Assembly: GCF_902859695.1 (NCBI RefSeq) | Contig: NZ_CADIJL010000026.1 | Location: 29,904-93,903, forward strand | Direction of reading: 5' to 3' | DNA length: 64,000 nucleotides | DNA from: Achromobacter ruhlandii | Lineage (GTDB): Bacteria > Pseudomonadota > Gammaproteobacteria > Burkholderiales > Burkholderiaceae_B | In this document: piece after piece, positions 9,633-18,129 of the stretch | How the letters are laid out: the number at the start of each line of letters is the position of its first letter | Position numbering within the stretch: the stretch's first letter is position 1 | The notes under the pieces: model-generated | Database searches by the model: none | The model's input: the letters and a program-made list of their open reading frames with translations, nothing else | What the model was told of the DNA's origin: nothing | Position numbers and translations under genes: made by a program

Positions 9633-11342
9633 ATGAGACGTACGCTTCCTGCAAGTCCGCTTTCCCTCGCCCTGATCTGCACGCTGGCCGCCCTGGGCAC
9701 TGCCCATGCCGATGGCCCGTTGCGTGGCAATCCCGTCGACGCCATGCCCCAGATAGAACGGCCGCCCACCGCCACCCAGCCGCCCCCGGTGGTCCAGGCG
9801 CAGACCCCGGAACAACTGGCCCTGCAGGCGCGCCTGGCGCAGCGCATCGTGCCGCGCAACTTCGACGTCACCGGCGTGCACGAAATGCCGTTCGAGGAGG
9901 TGGCCAACCTGCTTTCGCCGCTGTCCGGCAAGGAGATCAGCCTGGGCGAACTGGTGCAGCAGGTCGACAAGATCACGCAGCTGTACCGCGACCGCGGCTA
10001 CCCGCTGTCGTTCGCGCTGGTGCAGAACCAGAGCTTCGCCAACGGCCTGGTGGTGGTCACCGTGGTGGAAGGCTATATCGGCACGGTGCGCATCGAAGGC
10101 GACATTGGCAACGCCCAGGACAGGCTGGAATCGCTGGCCGAGCCGCTCAAAGAAGAAAAGCCGCTCAAGCAGGCCACGCTGGAACGCGTGCTGAACCTGA
10201 TGCGCACGGTGCCCGGGGTGAAATTCACGCCGTCGCTGGACCTGCCGCGGCGCGCCGACGGCGCCACCGAACTGGTGCTGGCGGCGTCGCGCCAGCCGGT
10301 CAGCCTGACCGGCGGCGTGGCGGACCTGGGCACCGGCATGCAGCCGCTGGTGAACCTGGCCACCAACAGCCTCACGCCGCTGGGAGAACAGGTCAAGCTG
10401 ACGGCCTCGGTGCCGTTCAACACCGACGACGTCAAATACGTATCGGGCGAAATCCGCGTACCGCTGGGCAACGACGGCCTGGCCGTCAAGATCGACGGCT
10501 ACCACTACGACGCGCGGCCCAAGGACGACGCCATCGACTACCTGGGCTTCAACCGCCGGGTCAAGAACGACCGCATCGGCATCGGTGTCAGCTATCCGTT
10601 CCTGCTCAACAACACCCGCTCGCTGACCGGCACGCTGGGCGTGTACGCCGCCAATTCCAAGGACCGCTACGAGGCCAAGGAATCCGACCGCTGGCTGCAG
10701 CAGGACGCGCAGGTACGCGCCGCCAATCTCGAAATGCGCTACATCCAGGTGTCGGAATCGGCGACCTCGGACGTGACGCTGGCGGTCGCCAAGGGCTTCA
10801 ACACCGCCGGCGCCAAGAAGGAGATCAACACCAACTATGGCTACTCGGCGGTGCCGATCCTGGACCTGGACTTCACCCGCTACAACCTGAATGCCAAGCA
10901 GACCTTCGCCCTGCCGGCGCAGTTCGGCCTGACCCTGTCCGGCGCCGCGCAGTATTCGAGCAATATCCTGCCGTCCTCGGAACAGGTGTCGTATGGCAGC
11001 TGGCGGTATGCGATGGGTTATCCGCAAGGCGAGCAGAGCGGCGACAAGGGCGTCGGGGTTTCCGCTGAGGTCAATCGCCGTTTCGGCATCGGCTGGCAGT
11101 ATCTGACCAACGTGCAGCCGTATGCGCTGATCGACTATGCCCGCACCTGGTACAACAATTCCGGCCTGCAGCAATTGAATCAGCGCCACCTGTCATCGGT
11201 GGCGCTGGGACTGCGATTTACCGACGACAAGTACTACCTGTTTGATTTCAACGTGGCCAAGCCGATTGGTTCGGCCACCGTCAACGACAACCGCAACGTG
11301 CGCTTCAACGCCAATTACTCGTTGTATTACGACGCGTTCTGA
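9633..11342 (+). CDS. Two-partner secretion outer-membrane transporter (TpsB, ShlB/FhaC family)
   Basis: 569 residues from ATG at 9633 (MRRTLPASPLSLALICTL); this start gives a signal peptide cut after AHA. A Pro-rich linker is followed by a POTRA_2-type domain (about 75-150, with YRDRGYPLSFALVQNQ). A ShlB beta-barrel domain follows to the C-terminus, ending in aromatic YSLYYDAF as expected for an outer-membrane barrel. The family secretes a large TpsA exoprotein. No TpsA gene lies next to it: a strong terminator follows 30 bp after the stop. It is therefore an orphan transporter, serving a remote partner or another substrate. Confidence 0.9.
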   Translation: MRRTLPASPLSLALICTLAALGTAHADGPLRGNPVDAMPQIERPPTATQPPPVVQAQTPEQLALQARLAQRIVPRNFDVTGVHEMPFEEVANLLSPLSGKEISLGELVQQVDKITQLYRDRGYPLSFALVQNQSFANGLVVVTVVEGYIGTVRIEGDIGNAQDRLESLAEPLKEEKPLKQATLERVLNLMRTVPGVKFTPSLDLPRRADGATELVLAASRQPVSLTGGVADLGTGMQPLVNLATNSLTPLGEQVKLTASVPFNTDDVKYVSGEIRVPLGNDGLAVKIDGYHYDARPKDDAIDYLGFNRRVKNDRIGIGVSYPFLLNNTRSLTGTLGVYAANSKDRYEAKESDRWLQQDAQVRAANLEMRYIQVSESATSDVTLAVAKGFNTAGAKKEINTNYGYSAVPILDLDFTRYNLNAKQTFALPAQFGLTLSGAAQYSSNILPSSEQVSYGSWRYAMGYPQGEQSGDKGVGVSAEVNRRFGIGWQYLTNVQPYALIDYARTWYNNSGLQQLNQRHLSSVALGLRFTDDKYYLFDFNVAKPIGSATVNDNRNVRFNANYSLYYDAF

Positions 11343-11371
11343 TCCGCGGCGATATCCCGCGCCATGCCCTC

Positions 11372-11396
11372 GCGCCTGTTTCGACAGGCGCTTTTT
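11372..11396 (+). terminator. Rho-independent terminator after tpsB-like gene
   Basis: GCGCCTGT, loop TTCG, ACAGGCGC, then TTTTT: a perfect 8-bp stem with a stable UUCG-type tetraloop and a T-run. It isolates the TpsB-like gene from the downstream lipoprotein gene. Confidence 0.95.
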
Positions 11397-11414
11397 CTTG
11401 CCCGTTCCATACAC

Positions 11415-11469
11415 CGCGTTACGTAACGCGGCCCGTAACGTAACGGCTGATACGGGCTCGAACGTAACA
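11415..11469 (+). promoter_or_regulatory. Cluster of CGTAACG repeats, candidate activator (UAS) site
   Basis: The perfect 16-bp palindrome CGCGTTACGTAACGCG spans 11415-11430. Further direct copies of CGTAACG occur at 11434-11440 and 11439-11445, and CGTAACA at 11463-11469. The cluster lies about 150-200 bp upstream of the sigma-54-type promoter at 11615, a usual distance for enhancer-binding-protein sites. A separate palindrome CCAATATTGG lies at 11507-11516. The bound regulator is unknown. Confidence 0.5.
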
Positions 11470-11614
11470 TTCGCAGGCGGCGCGTCATCGTAAAAATGGG
11501 GGATTCCCAATATTGGTACAAACCCTCTGTTTTTCTTTCAAATCATTGATTTACATGGACTTTATTTTATTTGAAGAGAGACTGAACAGGGCCTGACATC
11601 GCGTTCGAAAAATA

Positions 11615-11631
11615 TTGGCACGGTTTATGCA
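11615..11631 (+). promoter_or_regulatory. Sigma-54 (-24/-12) promoter for the lipoprotein gene
   Basis: TTGGCACGGTTTATGCA matches the sigma-54 consensus YTGGCACGrNNNTTGCW at all fixed positions but one (ATGC for TTGC). The invariant GG (11617-11618) and GC (11629-11630) are separated by exactly 10 bp. Transcription would begin near 11642, about 47 nt before the ATG at 11689. The rest of the 11343-11688 gap holds only the terminator and repeat cluster described separately. Confidence 0.7.
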
Positions 11632-11688
11632 TGTAGGGATGTATCGGGCAGTTTCCACGCCTGACACTTCCCCCCACAGGAGCTCGCC

Positions 11689-13323
11689 ATGAATGCCAAG
11701 ATTGAAACGCAGCGCGTACAACGTATTCTGACCTCCACCGTCATGGCGGCCGCGCTGATGAGCGCGCTGGCCGCATGCGGCGGGGGTGGCGGCGGCCACA
11801 AGAGTTCGGCCGCCCTGCCCGGCACGGATATTCCGACCAACCCCGGCGGTCCGAACAATCCCGGTAATCCCAATAATCCGAACAACCCCAACAATCCCAA
11901 CAATCCGGTCACGACGGGCTTGCTGCAAACCACGTTGGGTAATACCGGCAACGCCGTCGACAACACGCTGCCCCTGAACCTGGGCACCACACTGGGCGGT
12001 GTCGGCAAGGCGCTGGATCCCACCGTCAAGCCGGTGGTCGATACGGTGGTCGGCCTGACCCAGCAAGTGGGCGCCACCACCGGCCTGGGCCAACCCGTGG
12101 ACGGCACGGTCAAGCAAGTGGGCGGCCTGGTCGAAGGCCTGGGCACCACGGTCAAGGGCACCGGCCTGCCCGGGGGCCTGAGCAGCGGCGTCGGCGGCCT
12201 GGTGGAAGGCCTGGGCAAGACGGTGGCCAGCACCGGCGGCCTGTTGAACGCCGATCCCAAGAACCCGCAGCCGCTGACCACGATCCTGGGCAACGCCACC
12301 AACGCGGTGGGCGCCTTGACCGGCGGCCTGTCCGGCCAGGGCGGCCTGCTGAACCCCGTCACCCAGCTGGTCGGCGGCGTGACTGGCGGCGTGCTGGGCG
12401 GACCGTCCAAGCCTTTGCTCGAACCGGCCCTGGGCAACGTCGGCAAGACCGTCGACAACGTATTGCCGCTGGGCCTGCAGCCGACCCTCGGCGGCATCGG
12501 CGCGGCGCTCGATCCGACGGCCAGCCCGCTGGCCGGCACGGTGGTCGGCCTGACGCAGCAGGTGGGCGCCACCACCAAGCTGGGCGCGCCGGTCGCCGGC
12601 CTGCTCAACACGCTGGGCGGCACCGTCAGCAACCTGGGCGGCCAACTGCCTGGCGGCAACGTGGCCGGCCTGAACGGCGTGCTGCAGGGCCTGGGCGGCG
12701 CGGTCAGCAGCGCCGGCGGCCTGTTGAATGCCACGCCGGGCAACACCAACCCGCTCGGCAACACCCTGGCCAATGCCACCGGCGCGGTGGCGTCCCTGAC
12801 CAGCGGCCTGGGCCTGGGCGGCGCGGTGGGCGGCAACAACGGCGGGCTGCTCAGCCCCATCACCGGCATCCTGGGCGGCGTGACCGGCGGCGCCACGGGC
12901 GGCAACGGCGGCCTGCTGGCCCCGGTGACCGGCCTGCTTGGCGGCGTGACTGGTAACCTCGGCGGCGCCACGGGCGGCGCGGCCAACGGCGGTCTGCTGG
13001 GTGGCCTGCTCGGCGGCGTGACCGGCGCCACCGGTGGCGGCACGGCCGGCGGCACCACGGGTAACAACGGGGGTCTGCTGGGCGGCCTGCTCGGCGGCCT
13101 GACGGGCGGCGTCACGGCCAGCGCCGGTGCCAGCACCGGAGCGGGCGCGGGAGCCAGCGCGGGCGCCAGCGCCGGCACGTCGGGCACGGCCAGCAACGGC
13201 GGCCTGCTCGGTGGCCTGCTGGGCGGCGTGACGGCCGGCGTCAGCGGCGGCACCAGCGCCAACGGCTCGACCAACGGCGGCCTGCTCGGCGGCCTGCTGG
13301 GCGGCCTGTCGGCCAAGAAGTAA
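11689..13323 (+). CDS. Repetitive Gly/Leu-rich lipoprotein, function unknown
   Basis: 544 residues. A lipoprotein signal peptide ends in the lipobox LAAC, with the lipidated Cys at residue 30 followed by GGGGGG. A PNN-repeat linker (about 49-73) follows. Then come two ~160-residue copies of one module (about 78-237 and 243-400), each holding DPT...P and VVGLTQQVGATT (copy 1 at 120-131, copy 2 at 285-296). The C-terminal part has four copies of NGGLLGGLLGG (from residues 433, 460, 503 and 529) separated by Ala/Gly/Ser spacers. Databases may label such proteins collagen-like, but strict GXY triplets are not visible. It is likely surface-exposed or periplasmic. It is preceded by a sigma-54-type promoter and followed after 28 bp by a MarR regulator. 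Confidence 0.85.
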   Translation: MNAKIETQRVQRILTSTVMAAALMSALAACGGGGGGHKSSAALPGTDIPTNPGGPNNPGNPNNPNNPNNPNNPVTTGLLQTTLGNTGNAVDNTLPLNLGTTLGGVGKALDPTVKPVVDTVVGLTQQVGATTGLGQPVDGTVKQVGGLVEGLGTTVKGTGLPGGLSSGVGGLVEGLGKTVASTGGLLNADPKNPQPLTTILGNATNAVGALTGGLSGQGGLLNPVTQLVGGVTGGVLGGPSKPLLEPALGNVGKTVDNVLPLGLQPTLGGIGAALDPTASPLAGTVVGLTQQVGATTKLGAPVAGLLNTLGGTVSNLGGQLPGGNVAGLNGVLQGLGGAVSSAGGLLNATPGNTNPLGNTLANATGAVASLTSGLGLGGAVGGNNGGLLSPITGILGGVTGGATGGNGGLLAPVTGLLGGVTGNLGGATGGAANGGLLGGLLGGVTGATGGGTAGGTTGNNGGLLGGLLGGLTGGVTASAGASTGAGAGASAGASAGTSGTASNGGLLGGLLGGVTAGVSGGTSANGSTNGGLLGGLLGGLSAKK

Positions 13324-13351
13324 TCAACCGGATCCGTGAGGGAGCGACGCC

Positions 13352-13891
13352 ATGCTGCAACAAGAAACCATCGTCCACCACGAGCATGTGACCGTGATGC
13401 CTGAATCTCGCAATAATGATCTGCGGCCCGGAATGCTTGACGACATCGCCCTGATGCTGGGCCGGCAGTTCGCCGTGTACAACGCGGCGTGCCAGTCGGC
13501 CCTGGCGGAGAAACTGGGTATCCCCCTGGCGGATCTGAAAGCGCTGGAACTGGTGATGGAGTTCGATGCCCTCCCCACCGGCCAGCTGGCCCAGCTGATG
13601 GGCATCAGCTCCGGCGGCGCCACCGCCCTGATCAACCGGCTGGAAGCGGCCGGATATGTGCAACGGGGCCGCCACCCGCTGGACCGCCGCATGATCGTGA
13701 TCCGGCCGGTCGAGGAGCAATGCCAGCAACTGGCCCAGGAACGCCAGTGGGTGGCCGAGGCGGTGGTGTTGATGGCCCGGCGCTACGACGCCGGCGAGCT
13801 GGAGGTGGTGCATGCCTTCCTGGCGCAATGCGTGCGCGCCCTGAGGCACGACACGCTGGTCTGGCTGGAAACCCGCAACGCCCACGACTGA
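13352..13891 (+). CDS. MarR-family transcriptional regulator
   Basis: 179 residues with a winged helix-turn-helix (about 60-130). The recognition region QLAQLMGISSGGATALINRL is followed by the wing RHPLDRRMIVIRP, which carries the DxR motif typical of MarR. GGGAG sits 10 bp before the ATG. It follows the lipoprotein gene by 28 bp and is closed by a strong terminator, so the two genes probably form one transcript. The ligand and targets cannot be read from the sequence. Confidence 0.9.
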   Translation: MLQQETIVHHEHVTVMPESRNNDLRPGMLDDIALMLGRQFAVYNAACQSALAEKLGIPLADLKALELVMEFDALPTGQLAQLMGISSGGATALINRLEAAGYVQRGRHPLDRRMIVIRPVEEQCQQLAQERQWVAEAVVLMARRYDAGELEVVHAFLAQCVRALRHDTLVWLETRNAHD

Positions 13892-13911
13892 GCGCCCGCG
13901 CGACAGGCTCG

Positions 13912-13947
13912 CCGCGCCCCGATCCGCGAGGATCCGGGCGCGGTTTT
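13912..13947 (+). terminator. Rho-independent terminator after marR-type gene
   Basis: A 14-bp stem (CCGCGCCCCGATCC pairing with GGATCCGGGCGCGG, one C/C mismatch) with loop GCGA, followed by TTTT. It ends the lipoprotein-marR transcript and its last base touches the stop of the convergent ABC ATPase gene. Confidence 0.88.
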
Positions 13948-15641
13948 CATTGGGGCGCGCCGAATTGAAGCCGCGGCACCGCTTCCAGCAACCGGCGCGT
14001 CATGTCCTGGCGCGGCGCGTGCAACACCGCATCGGCCTCGCCCAACTCGACGATGCGGCCGCCGTCCATCACCGCGATGCGGTCGGCCAGGTACTCGACC
14101 ACGCCGAAGTTGTGCGTGATGAACAGGTAGGCGATGCCGAGCTCGTCCTGCAGCTCGCGCAGCAGATCCAGGATCTGCGCCTGCACCGATACGTCCAGCG
14201 CCGAGGTCGGCTCGTCGCAGATCAGCACCTTGGGCTCGACCGCCAACGCGCGCGCAATGGCGATGCGCTGGCGCTGGCCGCCCGAAAACTCGTGCGGATA
14301 GCGCGCCAGCGTGTTGGCCGGCAGGCCGACGCGCTCGACCAGCCGCGCGGCGCGGTCGCGGCGCTCCTGCGCGCCCATGCCGCGGCGCAGCGATTCCAGG
14401 CCCTCGTCGAGAATGTCGCCGACCCGCATGCGCGGATCGAGCGAGGCGTAGGGATCCTGGAACACGATCTGGATGTCCTGCCGCAAGCGCTGCAGCCGGG
14501 CCCGATCGGCGGTCAGCAGATCCTGCCCCTGCAGCATCGCGCGCCCCGAAATGCGGGCGCCGTCGATCAGGCGTAGCAGCGCCTTGCCGGTGGTGGTCTT
14601 GCCGCAACCGGACTCGCCCAACAGCGCCAGGGTTTCGCCGGCGCGCAGCGTGAAGGTCACGCCGTCGACCGCCTTGACCCACGCGGCCACCCGCCGCAAC
14701 GGGCCCTTGCGCACCGGGTAGTGCACCTTCAGGTCCTGCACGTCCAGCACCACGCCGGGCTCGCGCGGCCGGCGCCTGGCGCCTTCCGCTCCCTGGGCGG
14801 CGCGGCCGCCCTCGCTGAGCGGCGCGCCGCGCTTCTCGAAGGTGGGAATGGCGTCGAACAACTGGCGCGCGTAAGGGTGCTTGGGCGCGCGGAAGAATTC
14901 CTCGGCGCTGGCGCTTTCGACGATCTCGCCGCCGCGCATCAGGGCCACGTGGTGGGCGACGTTGCGCACCACCGCCAGGTCATGGGTGATGAGCAGCACC
15001 GCCATGCCGATCTCGCGCTGGATGTCGGCCAGCAGGTCCAGCACCTGTGCCTGCACGGTGACGTCGAGCGCGGTGGTGGGCTCGTCGGCGATCAGCAGCA
15101 AGGGCTCCGCCGCCAGCGCAATGGCGATCATGACACGCTGCTTCTGCCCGCCGGAGAACTGGAACGGGTAATCGTCCACGCGCCGCTCGGGCTCGGGGAT
15201 GCCGACCCGCCGCAGCCAGTCGATGGCGCGCGCCCGCGCCGCGGCGCCGCGCAGCGGCGTGTGCGCCACCAGCGTCTCGATGATCTGGTCGCCGACCCGC
15301 ATGACCGGGTTCAGGCTGGTGGACGGTTCCTGGAAGATGATGCCGATGCGGCCGCCGCGCACGCCGCGCATGGCGCTTTCGGGCAGGCGGTTGAGGTCTT
15401 CGCCATCCAGGTCGATCTGGCCGCCGACGATGCGCCCGGCATCCGGCAGCAGGCGCAGCAGCGCCAGCGCGGTCATGCTCTTGCCGCAGCCGGACTCGCC
15501 CACCAGGGCGAAGGTCTCGCGCTGCGAAATCGCCAGTTGCAGGCGCTTGACCGCGTGCGTGATGCCGCTGTCGCCGGCAATGTCCACGTCCAGGCCCTGC
15601 ACGGCCAGCAAGGGCGAGTCCTGGCGGAGGTCCTGGCTCAT
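13947..15641 (-). CDS. yejF: ABC peptide transporter, double ATP-binding protein (YejF-like)
   Basis: 564 residues from ATG at 15641, overlapping the permease stop as ATGA. Two complete oligopeptide-type ATPase domains are fused. Domain 1 has Walker A GESGCGKS, signature FSGGQKQR and Walker [10 protein letters not shown]. Domain 2 has [16 protein letters not shown] and VLICDEPT. A Gly/Arg-rich linker joins them near residue 265. The tandem-ATPase layout is typical of YejF. It energises import through the two permeases encoded upstream. Confidence 0.93.
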   Translation of the reverse strand: MSQDLRQDSPLLAVQGLDVDIAGDSGITHAVKRLQLAISQRETFALVGESGCGKSMTALALLRLLPDAGRIVGGQIDLDGEDLNRLPESAMRGVRGGRIGIIFQEPSTSLNPVMRVGDQIIETLVAHTPLRGAAARARAIDWLRRVGIPEPERRVDDYPFQFSGGQKQRVMIAIALAAEPLLLIADEPTTALDVTVQAQVLDLLADIQREIGMAVLLITHDLAVVRNVAHHVALMRGGEIVESASAEEFFRAPKHPYARQLFDAIPTFEKRGAPLSEGGRAAQGAEGARRRPREPGVVLDVQDLKVHYPVRKGPLRRVAAWVKAVDGVTFTLRAGETLALLGESGCGKTTTGKALLRLIDGARISGRAMLQGQDLLTADRARLQRLRQDIQIVFQDPYASLDPRMRVGDILDEGLESLRRGMGAQERRDRAARLVERVGLPANTLARYPHEFSGGQRQRIAIARALAVEPKVLICDEPTSALDVSVQAQILDLLRELQDELGIAYLFITHNFGVVEYLADRIAVMDGGRIVELGEADAVLHAPRQDMTRRLLEAVPRLQFGAPQ

Positions 15642-17146
15642 GGCGTGTCTCCCGGCTTGGCCGCGCGGGCATCGGCCGCCAGCGCGGCGCCCGGACGGCG
15701 GCCGAACCAGCCCGTGCCGGGCACGCGGCCCGGCTTGTAGCGGCGGGTGCGCGGGTCGAAGGCGTCGCGCACCGCATCGGCGAACAGGTTGGCGGCCAGC
15801 ACCAGCGCCAGCATGAAGAGAAACGCGGTCATCAGGTTCCACCAGATCATGGGATCGCGCGACATTTCGAGGCGGGCGCCATCGATCATCGAGCCGAACG
15901 AATTCATGCTGGGATCGACGCCGATGCCCAGGTACGACAGCACCGCCTCGTACAGCACCAGCCCGGAGAATTCCAGCACCACGGTGATCAGCACCAGATG
16001 GGCAACGTTGGGCAGCAGGTGGCGCGTCATGATGCGCCAGTGCGATACGCCGAAGGCGCGCGCGGCCTGCACGTATTCCAGCTCGCGCAGCTTGAGGGTC
16101 TCGGCGCGCAGCAGGCGGCACAGGCCGGCCCAGCCGGTGAAGCCGAGGATCATGCACAACAGGAACAGGCGCAGGTCGGCGCGCGCCGCCGAGGTGTCGA
16201 ACAGGTCGGCGTGGTTGTCGATATAGACCTGCATCATCAGGGCGCAGGCGGCCACCAGCAGCACGCCCGGGATCGAGGTGATGGTGGTGTAGAGATACTG
16301 GATGGCGTCGTCCACCCTGCCCTTGAAATAGCCGGCCGCGATGCCGAAGATGATGGCCGGCGGCAGCATGGCGAGCGTGGTCAGGCTGCCGATGACGAGC
16401 GCGGTGCGGATGCTCTTGAGCGCCTGCCACAGCACGTCGTTGCCGATGCGGTCGGTGCCCAGGGCGTGGTAGCCGCTGGACAGCCCGGCCAGCGCCCCCG
16501 CCACCAGGCACAGCAGGGTGAAGGTGATGGCCATGGCGCGCCACGGCACCTCGGCGCGCCCGCCCAGAAGAGCCTCTGCCGCGGCCGATGCGCCGCCGCG
16601 CCGCGCCAGGCAGGCGAACAGCAGGCCGGCGCCGACCAACGACACGGCCAGCCCCGCCGCGAGCCCCAGGCCGAGGCGGTAAGAGACGTCGCCCAGGTGG
16701 TCACGATCAGGATCGGCCAGGTGCGTGCCGGCCGCCCGCAGCCGCGGGAAGTCGCGCACCGGCTTGTCGTCGACCAGCAGGGTCTCCTTGGTGAACTGGC
16801 GCACCGCCAGCGGGCTGGAATAGGTCTTCTCGGGCTGGGTCAGCACGCTGCCGCCCAGCAGGCCGTCCAGCGCCGACTTGACCGCCGGCGCGTAGACCGG
16901 GGCGGCGTCGGCCGCCGCGCCCGGCGCGGGCGGCAACTGCGGCCGGTAGTGGACGGAATCGAGCAGGCCGACCAGCGCGAACGCCGCCAGCACCACGGCC
17001 GAGCACATCGCCGGCGTGTCGCGCGCCACCCGCGCCCAGGTCGCGCGCAGGTTCGGGCTGCGCCGCACGTGCCAGGCATAGGCCAGCGCGCCCAGCACCA
17101 TGAGCCACAGCGCGATGTCGGTCCAGAGGAATACGAACTTGGGCAT
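15638..17146 (-). CDS. yejE: ABC peptide transporter permease (YejE-like) with extra periplasmic segment
   Basis: 502 residues, well over the ~340 of E. coli YejE. The C-terminal half is a standard DppC/YejE-type permease with the EAA loop around EYVQAARAFGVSHWRIMTRH. The extra N-terminal ~200 residues contain an N-terminal helix, a second helix, a polar stretch of about 90 residues (from SVHYRPQLPP to DHLGDVSYRLG), and one more helix. The start (ATG 17146) is 5 bp after the yejB stop. The added segment may contact the unusually long binding protein of this system, which is an inference. Confidence 0.9.
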   Translation of the reverse strand: MPKFVFLWTDIALWLMVLGALAYAWHVRRSPNLRATWARVARDTPAMCSAVVLAAFALVGLLDSVHYRPQLPPAPGAAADAAPVYAPAVKSALDGLLGGSVLTQPEKTYSSPLAVRQFTKETLLVDDKPVRDFPRLRAAGTHLADPDRDHLGDVSYRLGLGLAAGLAVSLVGAGLLFACLARRGGASAAAEALLGGRAEVPWRAMAITFTLLCLVAGALAGLSSGYHALGTDRIGNDVLWQALKSIRTALVIGSLTTLAMLPPAIIFGIAAGYFKGRVDDAIQYLYTTITSIPGVLLVAACALMMQVYIDNHADLFDTSAARADLRLFLLCMILGFTGWAGLCRLLRAETLKLRELEYVQAARAFGVSHWRIMTRHLLPNVAHLVLITVVLEFSGLVLYEAVLSYLGIGVDPSMNSFGSMIDGARLEMSRDPMIWWNLMTAFLFMLALVLAANLFADAVRDAFDPRTRRYKPGRVPGTGWFGRRPGAALAADARAAKPGDTP

Positions 17147-17151
17147 GGCGG

Positions 17152-18129
17152 CTACTCGAAACGGACGCGGGGGTCAGCCAGCGTGTAGGAAATGTCGGCC
17201 AGGATCAGCCCCACGATGTACAGCGACGCGCCCAGGAACACCATGGCGCGCACGATGGAGAAATCCTGCGCGTTGATGGCGTCGATGGTGTAGCTGCCCA
17301 GGCCCGGGATGCCGAAGAACGACTCGGCGATCAGGCTGCCCATGAACAGCAGCGGCAAGGCCGCGACGGTGCTGGTCAGGATCGGCAGCATGGCATTGCG
17401 CAGCACGTGGCGCAGCAGCACCACGCGCTCGGCCAGCCCCTTGGCGCGGGCGGTGCGCACGTAGTCCTTGCCGATTTCCTCCAGGAACAGGGTGCGGTAG
17501 AAGCGCGCCTCGGGGCCCAGCCGCGAGACGATCGCCACCAGCACCGGCAGGGCCAGGAACTTGACCATGTCCAGCCCGCCCTCGAAGCCGGAGAACGGCA
17601 CCAGCCGCAGCAGCTTGGCGAACATCCACTGGCCGGCGATGATGTAGAACAGGCTGGAGATCGACAGCAATATCACGCACAGCACCACGCCCCAGAAATC
17701 CAGCCGGGTGGCGCGGAAATACACCAGCGTCAATGAAAACACGATGCTGGCGAACAACCCCAGGAAGAAGGTCGGCACCGCCAGCGCCAGGCTCGGGCCC
17801 ATGCGGGTCTGGATCTCGCGGCCGATGTCGCGGCCGCCGTCGGACGCGCCGAAGTCCATCGCCAGGAGCGGCACCGAGCGCTGGTAGAACACGGTGTCGG
17901 TCAGTTGCGCCGTGCCCTTGGCCTGGCCGTTGTAGAACAGCGGTTTGTCGTAGCCGTGCTCGACCTTCCATTTCTCGACCGCGTCCTGGCTGATGCGCTG
18001 CCCGCCGATGGCCAGGCGCGCCATGTCGTCGGGCGTGTTGACGGCGAAAAACAGGATGAAGGTGAAGAGGTTCACGCCGATCAGAATCAGCACGCCGTAC
18101 AGCAGCCGGCGGATGACGTAGCCGATCAT
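17152..18129 (-). CDS. yejB: ABC peptide transporter permease (YejB-like)
   Basis: 325 residues from ATG at 18129 (MIGYVIRRLLYGVLIL), overlapping the binding-protein stop as ATGA. An N-terminal helix, a periplasmic segment with EKWKVEHGYDKPL typical of DppB/YejB, and five further helices are visible. The EAA loop is KDYVRTARAKGLAERVVLLRH. It forms the membrane channel with the yejE product. Confidence 0.93.
   Translation of the reverse strand: MIGYVIRRLLYGVLILIGVNLFTFILFFAVNTPDDMARLAIGGQRISQDAVEKWKVEHGYDKPLFYNGQAKGTAQLTDTVFYQRSVPLLAMDFGASDGGRDIGREIQTRMGPSLALAVPTFFLGLFASIVFSLTLVYFRATRLDFWGVVLCVILLSISSLFYIIAGQWMFAKLLRLVPFSGFEGGLDMVKFLALPVLVAIVSRLGPEARFYRTLFLEEIGKDYVRTARAKGLAERVVLLRHVLRNAMLPILTSTVAALPLLFMGSLIAESFFGIPGLGSYTIDAINAQDFSIVRAMVFLGASLYIVGLILADISYTLADPRVRFE

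Noticed and set aside
11689..13323. Lipoprotein as the missing TpsA partner of the TpsB transporter
   Set aside because: It has a lipobox and no TPS secretion domain, a terminator separates the genes, and it has its own sigma-54-type promoter.
11689..13323. Collagen-like triple-helix protein
   Set aside because: The protein is Gly-rich but regular G-X-Y triplets are not present; repeats are GGLLGGLLGG and larger modules.
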